Notes: generated by a model from the letters alone, not told the origin. 6,306 bases of DNA from Acidobacteriota bacterium (GCA_021811745.1 JAJZNH010000704.1:1-6306); one strand, 5' to 3'. Positions 1 through 5,810 are shown, counted from the stretch's first letter. Made by a program: numbers and translations.

Positions 1-121
1 CTGGACGGTGCGGTTGATTGCCCACGAGGCGGTGAAGCGTAAGTTGGTGGGGCATATGGCTCCGGAGACCGTTCGGATTCTGCTTCAGAGCCACGACCTG
101 AAGCCGTGGCGGGAAAAAATG

Positions 122-124
122 TAG
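122..124 (+). other. In-frame amber stop in transposase remnant
   Basis: The TAG sits between WREKM and CVATREEDYIPRMEDVL in one continuous frame. IS630 relatives have Trp here, so a single TGG to TAG change explains it. An ATG follows in frame at 161, but a product starting there would lack the DNA-binding part. Confidence 0.8.
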
Positions 125-565
125 TGCGTAGCGACGCGGGAAGAGGACTACATCCCTCGCATGGAAGATGTTCTGGCGTTATACGAAAAGCCGCTCTCGG
201 AAGAGGAACCCGTGGTCTGCATCGATGAAAAGCCGGTCGTGCTGCATCGGGATCTTCGCGCGCCTTCGCCTGCTCGGCCAGGACACTTGGCGCGGCGCGA
301 TTATGAGTACAAGCGTTGCGGCACGGCCAATGTTTTTTGTGGTGTGGAACCGAAGGCGGGGTGGCATTTCCCTAAGGCCACACCGAACCGCGGCGCGGTC
401 GAGTTCGCCGATTACCTGGTGGAGATCGTCGCCCGCTATCCGCAGGCCAGAACGATTCATCTGGTTCTGGACAACTTGAACACGCATGGGCGCAAATCGC
501 TCACCGAACGCTATGGCGACAAGTTGGTCGGTCTGCTGTGGGATCGCTTCACTGTCCATTACATC

Positions 566-572
566 CCCAAAG
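566..572 (+). other. One-base frameshift in transposase remnant
   Basis: Upstream of this CCCCAAAG tract the transposase is read in the frame of base 161, and downstream in the frame of base 486. The junction is YIPK followed by HGSWLNQAEIE, so one C or A is surplus. The frameshift falls between the second catalytic Asp and the catalytic Glu. It does not resemble the A-rich slippery sites used for programmed frameshifting in some IS630 elements, and with the upstream amber codon it is best read as decay. Confidence 0.75.
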
Positions 573-793
573 CACGGCAGTTGGCTCAACCAAGCCGAGA
601 TCGAAGTCAGCTGGCTCAGCCGCCAATGCCTGGGAAAGTGCAGAATCGGTGATCTGAATACACTTCAGCACGAAGTGCGGGCATGGAACCGTCGCCTCAA
701 CTGCGGTGGAACCACCATCGAGTGGAACTTTACGCGCAAGCAAGCTCGACAGAAACTTCACTACTCAACCACACGGACATGGTACAGGAAGGA

Positions 794-827
794 CTGCTGC
801 GCTATGCCGAGGGCCGTGGCGCAGCAG
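794..827 (-). terminator. Inverted repeat over the infC stop codon, possible weak terminator
   Basis: CTGCTGCGC at 794-802 and GCGCAGCAG at 819-827 form a perfect 9-bp inverted repeat with a 16-base loop. It encloses the infC stop codon (802-804). In the infC transcript the stem is followed by UCCUUCCUG, which is pyrimidine-rich but not a proper U tract. Part of the symmetry may come from the alanine codons of the IF-3 tail, so a terminator role is tentative. No better terminator is visible between infC and the transposase remnant. Confidence 0.35.
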
Positions 828-1398
828 CTGCTGACGCGGCGGGCGACTTGGGCTTGCTGCTCTCTTGCTTCTTGGCTGGGGCCAGAATGGCGTGAAGAAT
901 AGTGCCTTCCATGCGGGGCATGAACTCCACCACTCCGGAGTCGCCTACGTCCTGGATGAGCCGATTTATAATGTTGTAGCCCAATTCGCGATGGGTCATC
1001 TGGCGTCCTCGAAAACGCAGGCTTGCCTTTACCTTGTCACCTTCGGCCAGAAACCGCATAGCCTGGTTTTTCTTGGTTTGGTAATCGTGCTCGTCTACAG
1101 TGACACTGAACTTGACTTCCTTGATCGTGATCACTTTCTGCCGCTTGCGTGCCGCTCGTTCGCTCTTTTCCTTTTCGTAGAGATAGCGACCGTAATCCTG
1201 GATGCGGCAGACTGGCGGGACCGCGTTCGGCGAAACCTCTACTAGGTCGAGAGCCCGTTCCCGGGCAATCTTCACTGCCTCGTAGGGAGGAAGAATACCG
1301 AGTTGCTCGCCGTTTTCGTCGATGACGCGAACTTCGCGCGCGCGAATCCGCTCGTTTATGCGGATAAATGACTTAGCCGAACGTTTATCGAATGCGAT
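802..1398 (-). CDS. infC: Translation initiation factor IF-3, ATC start codon
   Basis: IF-3 binds the 30S ribosomal subunit in the cytoplasm, prevents premature 50S joining and proofreads start-codon and initiator-tRNA selection. The 198-residue product has the N-terminal domain opening with FIRINERIRAREVRVIDENG (residues 11-30). The family signature CRIQDYGRYLYEK follows (64-76), then a basic helical linker (about 76-96) and the C-terminal domain with KVKASLRFRGRQMTHRELG (122-140) and FMPRMEGTILHAILAP (159-174). A Lys/Pro/Ala-rich tail of about 24 residues extends past the usual end; the E. coli protein has 180 residues. The start is set at ATC (1396-1398): GGAGGAG lies four bases upstream, homology begins a few codons later, and no ATG, GTG or TTG sits nearby in frame. 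E. coli infC uses the rare AUU start for autoregulation, so a similar loop is plausible here. The gene is divergent from pheS, and rpmI and rplT are not seen next to it. Confidence 0.95.
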   Translation of the reverse strand: MAFDKRSAKSFIRINERIRAREVRVIDENGEQLGILPPYEAVKIARERALDLVEVSPNAVPPVCRIQDYGRYLYEKEKSERAARKRQKVITIKEVKFSVTVDEHDYQTKKNQAMRFLAEGDKVKASLRFRGRQMTHRELGYNIINRLIQDVGDSGVVEFMPRMEGTILHAILAPAKKQESSKPKSPAASAAAAPRPSA

Positions 1399-1402
1399 GG
1401 TA

Positions 1403-1409
1403 CTCCTCC
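1403..1409 (-). promoter_or_regulatory. Shine-Dalgarno sequence that fixes the infC ATC start
   Basis: On the minus strand this reads GGAGGAG, followed by TACC and then ATC. It is the strongest ribosome binding site in the window. Its placement supports the non-canonical ATC as the true initiation codon. Confidence 0.8.
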
Positions 1410-1473
1410 GGATGTCACAATCGCTCGCCCTACAGCCCAGGCGAATCGCTGTGGACTTGACGAACGCACCCTG

Positions 1474-1482
1474 AGTATAGCA
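1474..1482 (-). promoter_or_regulatory. Putative infC promoter, extended -10
   Basis: The minus strand reads TGCTATACT, an extended -10 element (TGn followed by TATACT, five of six bases matching TATAAT). A poor -35, TTGCCC (1499-1504), lies 19 bases upstream. Transcription would begin near 1467 and give infC a leader of about 70 bases. This is motif reading only. Confidence 0.5.
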
Positions 1483-1640
1483 TCGGCTTGGTTTCGCTGG
1501 GCAAATGGTTAAAGTCAAGCCGGAAGTGCCTTTGGATCGCGGGCGAGACCTCGGTCCCTTGCGTCTTCGCTCATCTCTGGCTGGCCCCCGTGATGCCAGA
1601 GGCAGACGCTTCGCTTGGTAGTTTATTCTGCTCTTTAAGC

Positions 1641-2747
1641 ATGAAGAATGAAGCGATTCCCAATCTGATGGCATTTGATGAGGCTGCGCTGGATGGGGCC
1701 TTTGCCGCACTGGAGCGGCAGGCGCGCGAGGCTGCGAGCGCGCTGGACGGTGAGGCGGCCGTAGAGTCGTTCCGGCTGGAGTGGTTGGGGCGCAAACAGG
1801 GGCGGCTCAACGAGGTCTCTGGGCGCTGGCTGAAGGCCGCTCCGGCGGAGGCCAAGAAGGCGCTCGGCGTACGCTTCAACGCGCTGAAGGCCGTGGTGGA
1901 GCAACTGCTGGACGCGGCGCTGGGAGCCGGGCCGAGCGATGCGGTGCTCAAGGCCGAGGCCATCGACATCACGCTGCCGGGGACGCGGCGGCTGGCGGGC
2001 GCCGAGCACCCGATTACGCGCACCATGAACGAGATAGTCGCGGTGTTCGCGGCGCTGGGCTACTCGATTGGCGTGGGGCCGGAGGTCGAGACCGACTATT
2101 ACAACTTCGAGAGCATGAACTTCCCTCCAGGCCATCCGGCGCGGGACACGCAGGACACGCTGGTGATCGCCGCGCAGGAGCGCAAGCCGCTACGCGACCG
2201 GCTGCTCCTGCGCACGCACACCTCGCCGGTGCAGATGCGGATCATGGAGCAGCAGCCGCCGCCGGTGCGCATCGTGATTCCGGGCAAGGTGCACAGGAAC
2301 GATGCCGCTGACGCAACCCACTCGCCGATCTTCCACCAGGTGGAGGGCCTATGCGTGGATACGAACATTACTTTCAGCGATCTCAAAGGAACGCTCGACC
2401 ACGCCATGAAGGCGCTCTTTGGCTCGGCGGTGAAGACGCGCTTTTTCCCGTCGTTTTTCCCGTTTACCGAGCCAAGCGCAGACGTGCAGATTAGTTGCAT
2501 CTTCTGCGCCGGCAAGGGCTGCCGCAAGTGCAAGGACTCGGGATGGATCGAGCTGCTGGGATGCGGGATGGTCGACCCGGCAGTGTTCGCCTTCGCGGCG
2601 CAAAAGCAGCCGGCCTATGACCCGAAGAAGATTTCGGGATTCGCATTCGGGATGGGTGTGGAGCGGATCGCCATGATGAAGTACGGCATCAGCGAGATCG
2701 GCAGCTTCTTTGCCGGGGATATGCGGTTCCTTTCCCAATTTGTTTAG
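1641..2747 (+). CDS. pheS: Phenylalanine--tRNA ligase alpha subunit
   Basis: This is the catalytic subunit of the cytoplasmic alpha2-beta2 PheRS, which activates phenylalanine with ATP and charges tRNA-Phe. The 368-residue product starts with a helical coiled-coil arm for tRNA (about 10-110), including LEWLGRKQGRLNEVSG. Class II motif 1 is GPEVETDYYNFE (146-157), followed by NFPPGHPARDTQDT. Motif 2 runs through PGKVHRNDAADATHSP and FHQVEGL (214-237), and motif 3 is GMGVERIAMMKYG with its Arg at 342. A four-cysteine loop C-x2-C-x4-C-x2-C (Cys 286, 289, 294, 297) precedes GWIELLGCGMVDP and may bind zinc; similar loops occur in some bacterial PheS proteins. The start at 1641 (MKNEAIPNLMAFDE) is chosen because recognisable sequence begins there, but no Shine-Dalgarno is visible. 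ATG at 1593 and 1668 are in-frame alternatives. The gene is followed 65 bases later by pheT. Confidence 0.96.
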   Translation: MKNEAIPNLMAFDEAALDGAFAALERQAREAASALDGEAAVESFRLEWLGRKQGRLNEVSGRWLKAAPAEAKKALGVRFNALKAVVEQLLDAALGAGPSDAVLKAEAIDITLPGTRRLAGAEHPITRTMNEIVAVFAALGYSIGVGPEVETDYYNFESMNFPPGHPARDTQDTLVIAAQERKPLRDRLLLRTHTSPVQMRIMEQQPPPVRIVIPGKVHRNDAADATHSPIFHQVEGLCVDTNITFSDLKGTLDHAMKALFGSAVKTRFFPSFFPFTEPSADVQISCIFCAGKGCRKCKDSGWIELLGCGMVDPAVFAFAAQKQPAYDPKKISGFAFGMGVERIAMMKYGISEIGSFFAGDMRFLSQFV

Positions 2748-2761
2748 AGACAGAGCCGCGA

Positions 2762-2789
2762 GTGGGTGCCTGCCTTGGTGGACACCCAC
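2762..2789 (+). repeat. Hairpin in the pheS-pheT gap
   Basis: GTGGGTG (2762-2768) pairs perfectly with CACCCAC (2783-2789). Two further C-G pairs (2769-2770 with 2780-2781) are possible across a bulged A. No T run follows, so it is not an intrinsic terminator. It lies just before the purine-rich GGAGAGAG (2794-2801) that may serve as the pheT ribosome binding site. It could affect mRNA stability or the relative translation of the two subunits. Confidence 0.4.
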
Positions 2790-2812
2790 CCGCGGAGAGA
2801 GAAACTCAGTCG

Positions 2813-4981
2813 ATGAAGATACTCACCAAATGGCTCCGCGCCTACCTTCCGGAATTGACCGTCGACGACAATCGGCTTGCCGAAGATCTGACCCTGCGCG
2901 GCATCGCCGTCGATGGCATTTATCCGCTCGGCGGGGGCAACGGCTCGTTCTACGAGATGGACATCACCACCAACCGCGTGGATGCGATGAACCACCATGG
3001 TGTGGCGCGCGAGGTGGCGGCTATTTACGGACTGGACATCGAGCCGCTCGACTTTGCGCTGCCAGCCGCACGGCCGGCGCCCAATCCATTTTCCGTGCGG
3101 ATCGAAGCCGAGGATGCATGTGGTCGATTTACGGCGCGGGTGCTACGTGATGTGACCATCGACGAGTCACGGGATTGGTTTGTAGGGGCGGAGGTCGCGA
3201 CCTACTTCGGCCTGCTCGAACAGAAGATGATCTCCAACGCCGTGGACGCCACCAACTTTGCCTGGCTGGCGATGGGCCAGCCCACGCATGCCTTCGATCT
3301 GGACAAGATTGAGGGCGGAATTATCGTGCGCCGGGCGCGTAAGGGCGAGCGGCTGAAGACTCTGGACGGAATGGATCGCGTGCTCGACGCCGAGGACCTG
3401 GTCGTTGCCGATCACAAGAAGGCGCTGGCGTTGGCCGGTGTGATGGGCGGCTGGGACTCGATGATCACCGCCGAAACCAAGAATGTCCTCATCGAGGCGG
3501 CGTGGTTCGAGCCGACCGTGGTGCGCCAGACGGCGCGGCGGCACGGGCTGCACACCGACGCCAGCCACAGATTCGAACGGGGCGCGGATTTTAATGCGGC
3601 TTCTGTGGCATCGGCACTGGTGAGCGCGATTTTGCTCGCCAACGGTGGATGGATCGATGGCGAGTTTGTGGATGTGCGGGTCACGGCGATGGAGGAGCGC
3701 ACTGCGCGGCGCCGTCCGGTTTTGCTGAAACTCAGCGAGGTACGGCGGATTTTGGGTGCGACGGTTAACGAAGAGGGAATTACCGCCGCGACAGTCGAGG
3801 GCGTGCTAACGGCGCTGGGATGCGGATTGGCGAGTCAGTCCGCCGCAGCGGACCAGTCAGCGGGTCAGTTATCTGCGCTAGCTGCGGCGAGGCTGGCTTT
3901 TGAAGAAGTTTCGTGGCTGGTTACGCTGCCTAGTTGGCGGCTGGATCTGGAGCGGGAGATCGACTTGATCGAGGAGATCGCACGGGTCTACGGCTACAAC
4001 CGGTTCGCGAACACGCTGCCGGCATTTGGCGAGGGCGTGACGGCGCTGCCTTGGGCGGAGAAGGAAGCCTCAGTACGCGGCGTGCTGCGGGGCGCGGGAT
4101 TCCACGAGGCGATTTCGAGCACATTTTGTTCTGCGGCCGAGGGCGCGTCCACGGCAGCTCAGCCGGGACAGGTGGTTCGGCTCGGTAATCCGTTGAGCGA
4201 GGAGGCCGGCGTGCTGCGGCCCTCGCTGGCGCCGGGGATGCTCGCCATGATCGCGGGCAATCTGAACCGCGATGTAAACGATGTGCGGCTGTTCGAGCTA
4301 GGTACGGTGTTTAGCGGTACGACGGAGAAGGTGGATGAGCGGCCGTCGCTGGCATTCGGTGCGGTGGGCAATTTCCCTGATGAGAGTGCGCTGCACGCGG
4401 GGCGGGCAATCGACTTCTACGATTTAAAGGGAGCAGTGGAGCAGGTGCTGTTGCGGTTCGAGGTACGTACCGTTTACTTCGACCGCTTTCCGCCTGAAGC
4501 AGGCCTGATGCCTGAATGGCTGCACCCGTACCGCGCGGCTCGGGTTGCAGCCGAGGGCGTAACCCTGGGTTGGTTCGGCGAGGTGCACCCGCGCTTAGCT
4601 GCGGCGCGTAAGCTGAAGGAACGCGTGCTGCTCGGCGAACTGTTTCTGGATCGGCTATATAGACTGCCGCTGCGGCAGCAGTCTGCGCGGGAGATTTCGC
4701 GCTTTCAACCGGTGCGACGCGATTTTTCGCTGGTGCTGGACGAGAGCGTCGGGTGGGAGACCATCGATCGCGCCATGGCGGGATTGAGGATTCCCGAGTT
4801 AGTGGAATGGCAGGTGCGGGAGGTGTTTCGAGAGACGCGGCTGGGCTCCGGTGAGTACGCATTGCTGCTCAGGACCACGTTTCAGGCGTCGGACCGCACC
4901 CTGCGCGAGGAAGAGCTGCAGGCTTTCCATGCTTGCGTGGTGGAGGCTGTTGGCAAGGTAGGCGCGCGCCTGCGCTCGTAG
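2813..4981 (+). CDS. pheT: Phenylalanine--tRNA ligase beta subunit, short form lacking the OB-fold domain
   Basis: This is the large subunit of PheRS, needed for tRNA binding and for hydrolytic editing of Tyr-tRNA-Phe. The 722-residue product begins MKILTKWLRAYLPEL (domain B1). It passes from GIAVDGIYPLGGG (30-42) directly into EMDITTNRVDAMNHHGVARE, so the EMAP/OB-type tRNA-binding domain B2, which lies here in E. coli and Thermus PheT, is absent. The B3/B4 editing module follows, with DATNFAWLAMGQPTHAFD, GVMGG and HTDASHRFERG (247-257). The B5 domain starts at RPVLLKLSEV (301) and contains DLEREIDLIEEIARVYGYN (378 onward). It carries an Ala/Ser/Gln-rich insertion at about 341-365. The degenerate synthetase-like core (GNPLSEEAGVLRPSL) follows, and the anticodon-binding FDX-ACB domain closes the protein (about 630-721, FQPVRRDFSLVLDES). 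The start is ATG 2813; an upstream in-frame ATG at 2762 would add 17 unrelated residues. It is co-directional with pheS and probably in its operon. Confidence 0.96.
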   Translation: MKILTKWLRAYLPELTVDDNRLAEDLTLRGIAVDGIYPLGGGNGSFYEMDITTNRVDAMNHHGVAREVAAIYGLDIEPLDFALPAARPAPNPFSVRIEAEDACGRFTARVLRDVTIDESRDWFVGAEVATYFGLLEQKMISNAVDATNFAWLAMGQPTHAFDLDKIEGGIIVRRARKGERLKTLDGMDRVLDAEDLVVADHKKALALAGVMGGWDSMITAETKNVLIEAAWFEPTVVRQTARRHGLHTDASHRFERGADFNAASVASALVSAILLANGGWIDGEFVDVRVTAMEERTARRRPVLLKLSEVRRILGATVNEEGITAATVEGVLTALGCGLASQSAAADQSAGQLSALAAARLAFEEVSWLVTLPSWRLDLEREIDLIEEIARVYGYNRFANTLPAFGEGVTALPWAEKEASVRGVLRGAGFHEAISSTFCSAAEGASTAAQPGQVVRLGNPLSEEAGVLRPSLAPGMLAMIAGNLNRDVNDVRLFELGTVFSGTTEKVDERPSLAFGAVGNFPDESALHAGRAIDFYDLKGAVEQVLLRFEVRTVYFDRFPPEAGLMPEWLHPYRAARVAAEGVTLGWFGEVHPRLAAARKLKERVLLGELFLDRLYRLPLRQQSAREISRFQPVRRDFSLVLDESVGWETIDRAMAGLRIPELVEWQVREVFRETRLGSGEYALLLRTTFQASDRTLREEELQAFHACVVEAVGKVGARLRS

Positions 4982-5000
4982 GCGGAAAAGCTGCCGAGAT

Positions 5001-5017
5001 TGGCGCTATACTGGCGC
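5001..5017 (+). promoter_or_regulatory. Possible -10 element upstream of the zapB-like gene
   Basis: TATACT (5007-5012) is flanked by the direct repeat TGGCGC (5001-5006 and 5012-5017). It matches five of six bases of a -10 consensus and would start transcription near 5019, just ahead of the small gene. No credible -35 is present, so read-through from pheT is equally possible. The octamer GCTATACT also occurs in the putative infC promoter. Confidence 0.3.
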
Positions 5018-5034
5018 GCAAACAGTGTGTTGGC

Positions 5035-5041
5035 GGGGAGG
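5035..5041 (+). promoter_or_regulatory. Shine-Dalgarno sequence of the zapB-like gene
   Basis: GGGGAGG lies seven bases before ATG 5049. It favours that start over the in-frame ATG at 5025, which lies upstream of the motif. Confidence 0.65.
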
Positions 5042-5048
5042 CGATGCA

Positions 5049-5372
5049 ATGTCGGAATCATTTTGGGAGTCTGAAGGGGACGTGCAGGCGCAGCAGGAAG
5101 TGGAACCAGAGTCAGCCGCTTTGGCGGTGAGCGCGGACGATTTCGCAGCGCTCGAAGAGCGAGTCCTGCGCGCCGTGAACCTGGTCAAGCAGGAACGGCA
5201 GGCCCGTGTCGCAGCCGAGGCGCACGCCGCGCAGGCCGAGGCACAACTGCGGGAACAGGCGTTGCAGGTGGAGCAACTGCAAAGGAATTTGGGCGAACTG
5301 AAAACCGAGCGTGAGCAGGTGAGGAAGCGTGTGGATAAACTCCTCGCGCAATTCGACGCGCTCGAAATTTGA
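5049..5372 (+). CDS. Small coiled-coil protein, ZapB-like
   Basis: The 107-residue product has an acidic, probably disordered N-terminus (about 1-30) and then one long coiled coil to the end (about 32-105). The coiled coil opens LEERVLRAVNLVKQ and closes REQVRKRVDKLLAQFDALE. No signal peptide, membrane segment or cysteine is present. The size, the continuous heptad character, the terminal VDKLLAQFDALE-type ending and the position directly before zapA match small ZapB/TIGR02449-type proteins found beside zapA in other bacteria. Those proteins are linked to the cytoplasmic FtsZ ring. Coiled coils are compositionally similar by nature, so orthology to E. coli ZapB is not proved and no symbol is given. 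The start at ATG 5049 is backed by GGGGAGG. The stop is eight bases before the zapA ATG, implying cotranscription and probable translational coupling. Confidence 0.8.
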   Translation: MSESFWESEGDVQAQQEVEPESAALAVSADDFAALEERVLRAVNLVKQERQARVAAEAHAAQAEAQLREQALQVEQLQRNLGELKTEREQVRKRVDKLLAQFDALEI

Positions 5373-5380
5373 GGTCGGAC

Positions 5381-5671
5381 ATGGCTGGTGAACAACAGGG
5401 CAATGCGGGCGAATACGTTACGGTTGAGATCTACGATCAGGTCTATCACCTTTCGGGGCAGAACGCGGAGCACATCCGCGTGTTGGCGGCGCGCGTGGAC
5501 GCGAGGATGCGGGCGGTGGCGGCGCAGGGACGGACTGTGGACTCACTGCGCGTGGCCGTGCTGGCGGCCCTGAACCTGGCCGATGAGCTGTCGCAGGCTG
5601 CCTCGGCTGACCCGCAACTGGGCCATGCGCGCGCGGCCAGTCTGCGGGTGCTGTTGGACGAGGTGCTGTAG
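5381..5671 (+). CDS. zapA: Cell division protein ZapA
   Basis: ZapA is a small cytoplasmic protein that binds FtsZ and promotes bundling of FtsZ filaments at the division ring. The 96-residue product shows the family layout. An N-terminal beta strand region has VTVEIYDQVYHLSGQ (13-27). It is followed by the helix HIRVLAARVDARMRAVAAQG (31-50) and then the long dimerising helix TVDSLRVAVLAALNLADEL (52-70), which continues to the C-terminus. Length is typical for the family, about 100 residues. ATG 5381 is preferred because GAGG (5371-5374) lies six bases upstream. A TTG at 5369 that overlaps the previous stop would add only four residues. The gene follows the ZapB-like gene and precedes the 6S RNA candidate. 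Confidence 0.92.
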   Translation: MAGEQQGNAGEYVTVEIYDQVYHLSGQNAEHIRVLAARVDARMRAVAAQGRTVDSLRVAVLAALNLADELSQAASADPQLGHARAASLRVLLDEVL

Positions 5672-5708
5672 GACGGGCGCAAGACGGGATCGTAAGATTT
5701 GGCCATTC

Positions 5709-5725
5709 CGGGAGAAGCGGTCCCG
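5709..5725 (+). repeat. Short hairpin 3' of zapA
   Basis: CGGGA (5709-5713) and TCCCG (5721-5725) form a 5-bp stem with a seven-base loop. It is followed by AAAGCGG rather than a T run, so it is not a convincing terminator. It is the only structure noticed in the 103 bases between zapA and the next promoter. Confidence 0.25.
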
Positions 5726-5774
5726 AAAGCGGCAACGCAAAACGGTAGCACAACTCGACCCTGGCGTGCAAGAC

Positions 5775-5803
5775 TTGCAATTTATGGGCGCTGCCCATAC
5801 TAT
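5775..5803 (+). promoter_or_regulatory. Sigma-70-type promoter of the 6S RNA candidate
   Basis: TTGCAA (5775-5780) and TACTAT (5798-5803) are separated by exactly 17 bases, and each matches four of six consensus positions. The predicted start, seven bases past the -10, is at 5810-5811. That is precisely where the 5' strand of the RNA closing stem begins. The agreement of two independent signals raises confidence in both. Confidence 0.6.
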
Positions 5804-5810
5804 CCGCATT

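Larger units (their letters stand above)
2..770 (+). pseudogene. Decayed IS630-family transposase (5' part outside window)
   Basis: This is the remnant of a DDE transposase of the IS630 (Tc1/mariner-like) family, which would cut and paste its own element into TA targets. The reading frame enters at base 2 with WTVRLIAHEAVKR and LLQSHDLKPWREKM, the end of the helix-turn-helix region. It is interrupted by TAG at 122-124, where relatives have a Trp codon, and resumes as CVATREEDYIPRMEDVL. The first catalytic Asp lies in VVCIDEKPV (codon 224-226) and the second in LVLDNLNTH (codon 470-472). Within CCCCAAAG (566-572) there is one surplus base, so the conserved PKHGSWLNQAEIE, with the catalytic Glu at 597-599, is read in the next frame. 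Similarity fades after RKQARQKLHYS near 767, and no natural stop is seen there. Two independent lesions make it inactive. Roughly the first 100 or more residues lie off the left edge. Family identity is confident; the exact right end of the element is not. Confidence 0.9.
1399..1640. other. Divergent infC/pheS intergenic region
   Basis: These 242 bases separate the two divergent genes. The left part carries the infC Shine-Dalgarno sequence and promoter. For pheS the signals are weak: TTGACG (1457-1462) with TAGCAT (1478-1483) is spaced only 15 bases apart, and TATTCT (1624-1629) has no -35 partner. The pheS frame is open upstream to 1488, but that stretch does not look like PheS. I see no T-box, no Phe-rich leader peptide, and no rpmI or rplT. 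Confidence 0.5.

Noticed and set aside
566..572. Programmed ribosomal frameshift in the IS630 transposase
   Set aside because: The tract is not a typical slippery heptamer, and the upstream amber codon shows the gene is already decaying.
865..1245. Plus-strand frame of 126 codons
   Set aside because: It lies entirely antisense to infC, whose protein is unmistakable IF-3.
1399..1640. T-box or Phe leader-peptide attenuator ahead of pheS
   Set aside because: No T-box consensus, no run of Phe codons in a short leader frame, and no terminator/antiterminator pair was seen.
1399..1710. N-terminal extension of IF-3 up to ATG 1710
   Set aside because: The extra 104 residues are not IF-3-like and cross the putative promoter and Shine-Dalgarno sequence; the ATC at 1398 fits better.
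1571..2135. Two long minus-strand frames opposite pheS
   Set aside because: They are antisense shadows of GC-rich coding sequence, with no family features and no ribosome binding site.
4311..4862. 183-codon minus-strand frame opposite pheT
   Set aside because: Pro/Ala/Arg-rich antisense shadow of the pheT synthetase-like core and FDX-ACB region.
5369..5380. TTG start for zapA overlapping the upstream stop
   Set aside because: ATG 5381 has a well-spaced GAGG; the TTG would put that motif inside the coding region and add only four residues.
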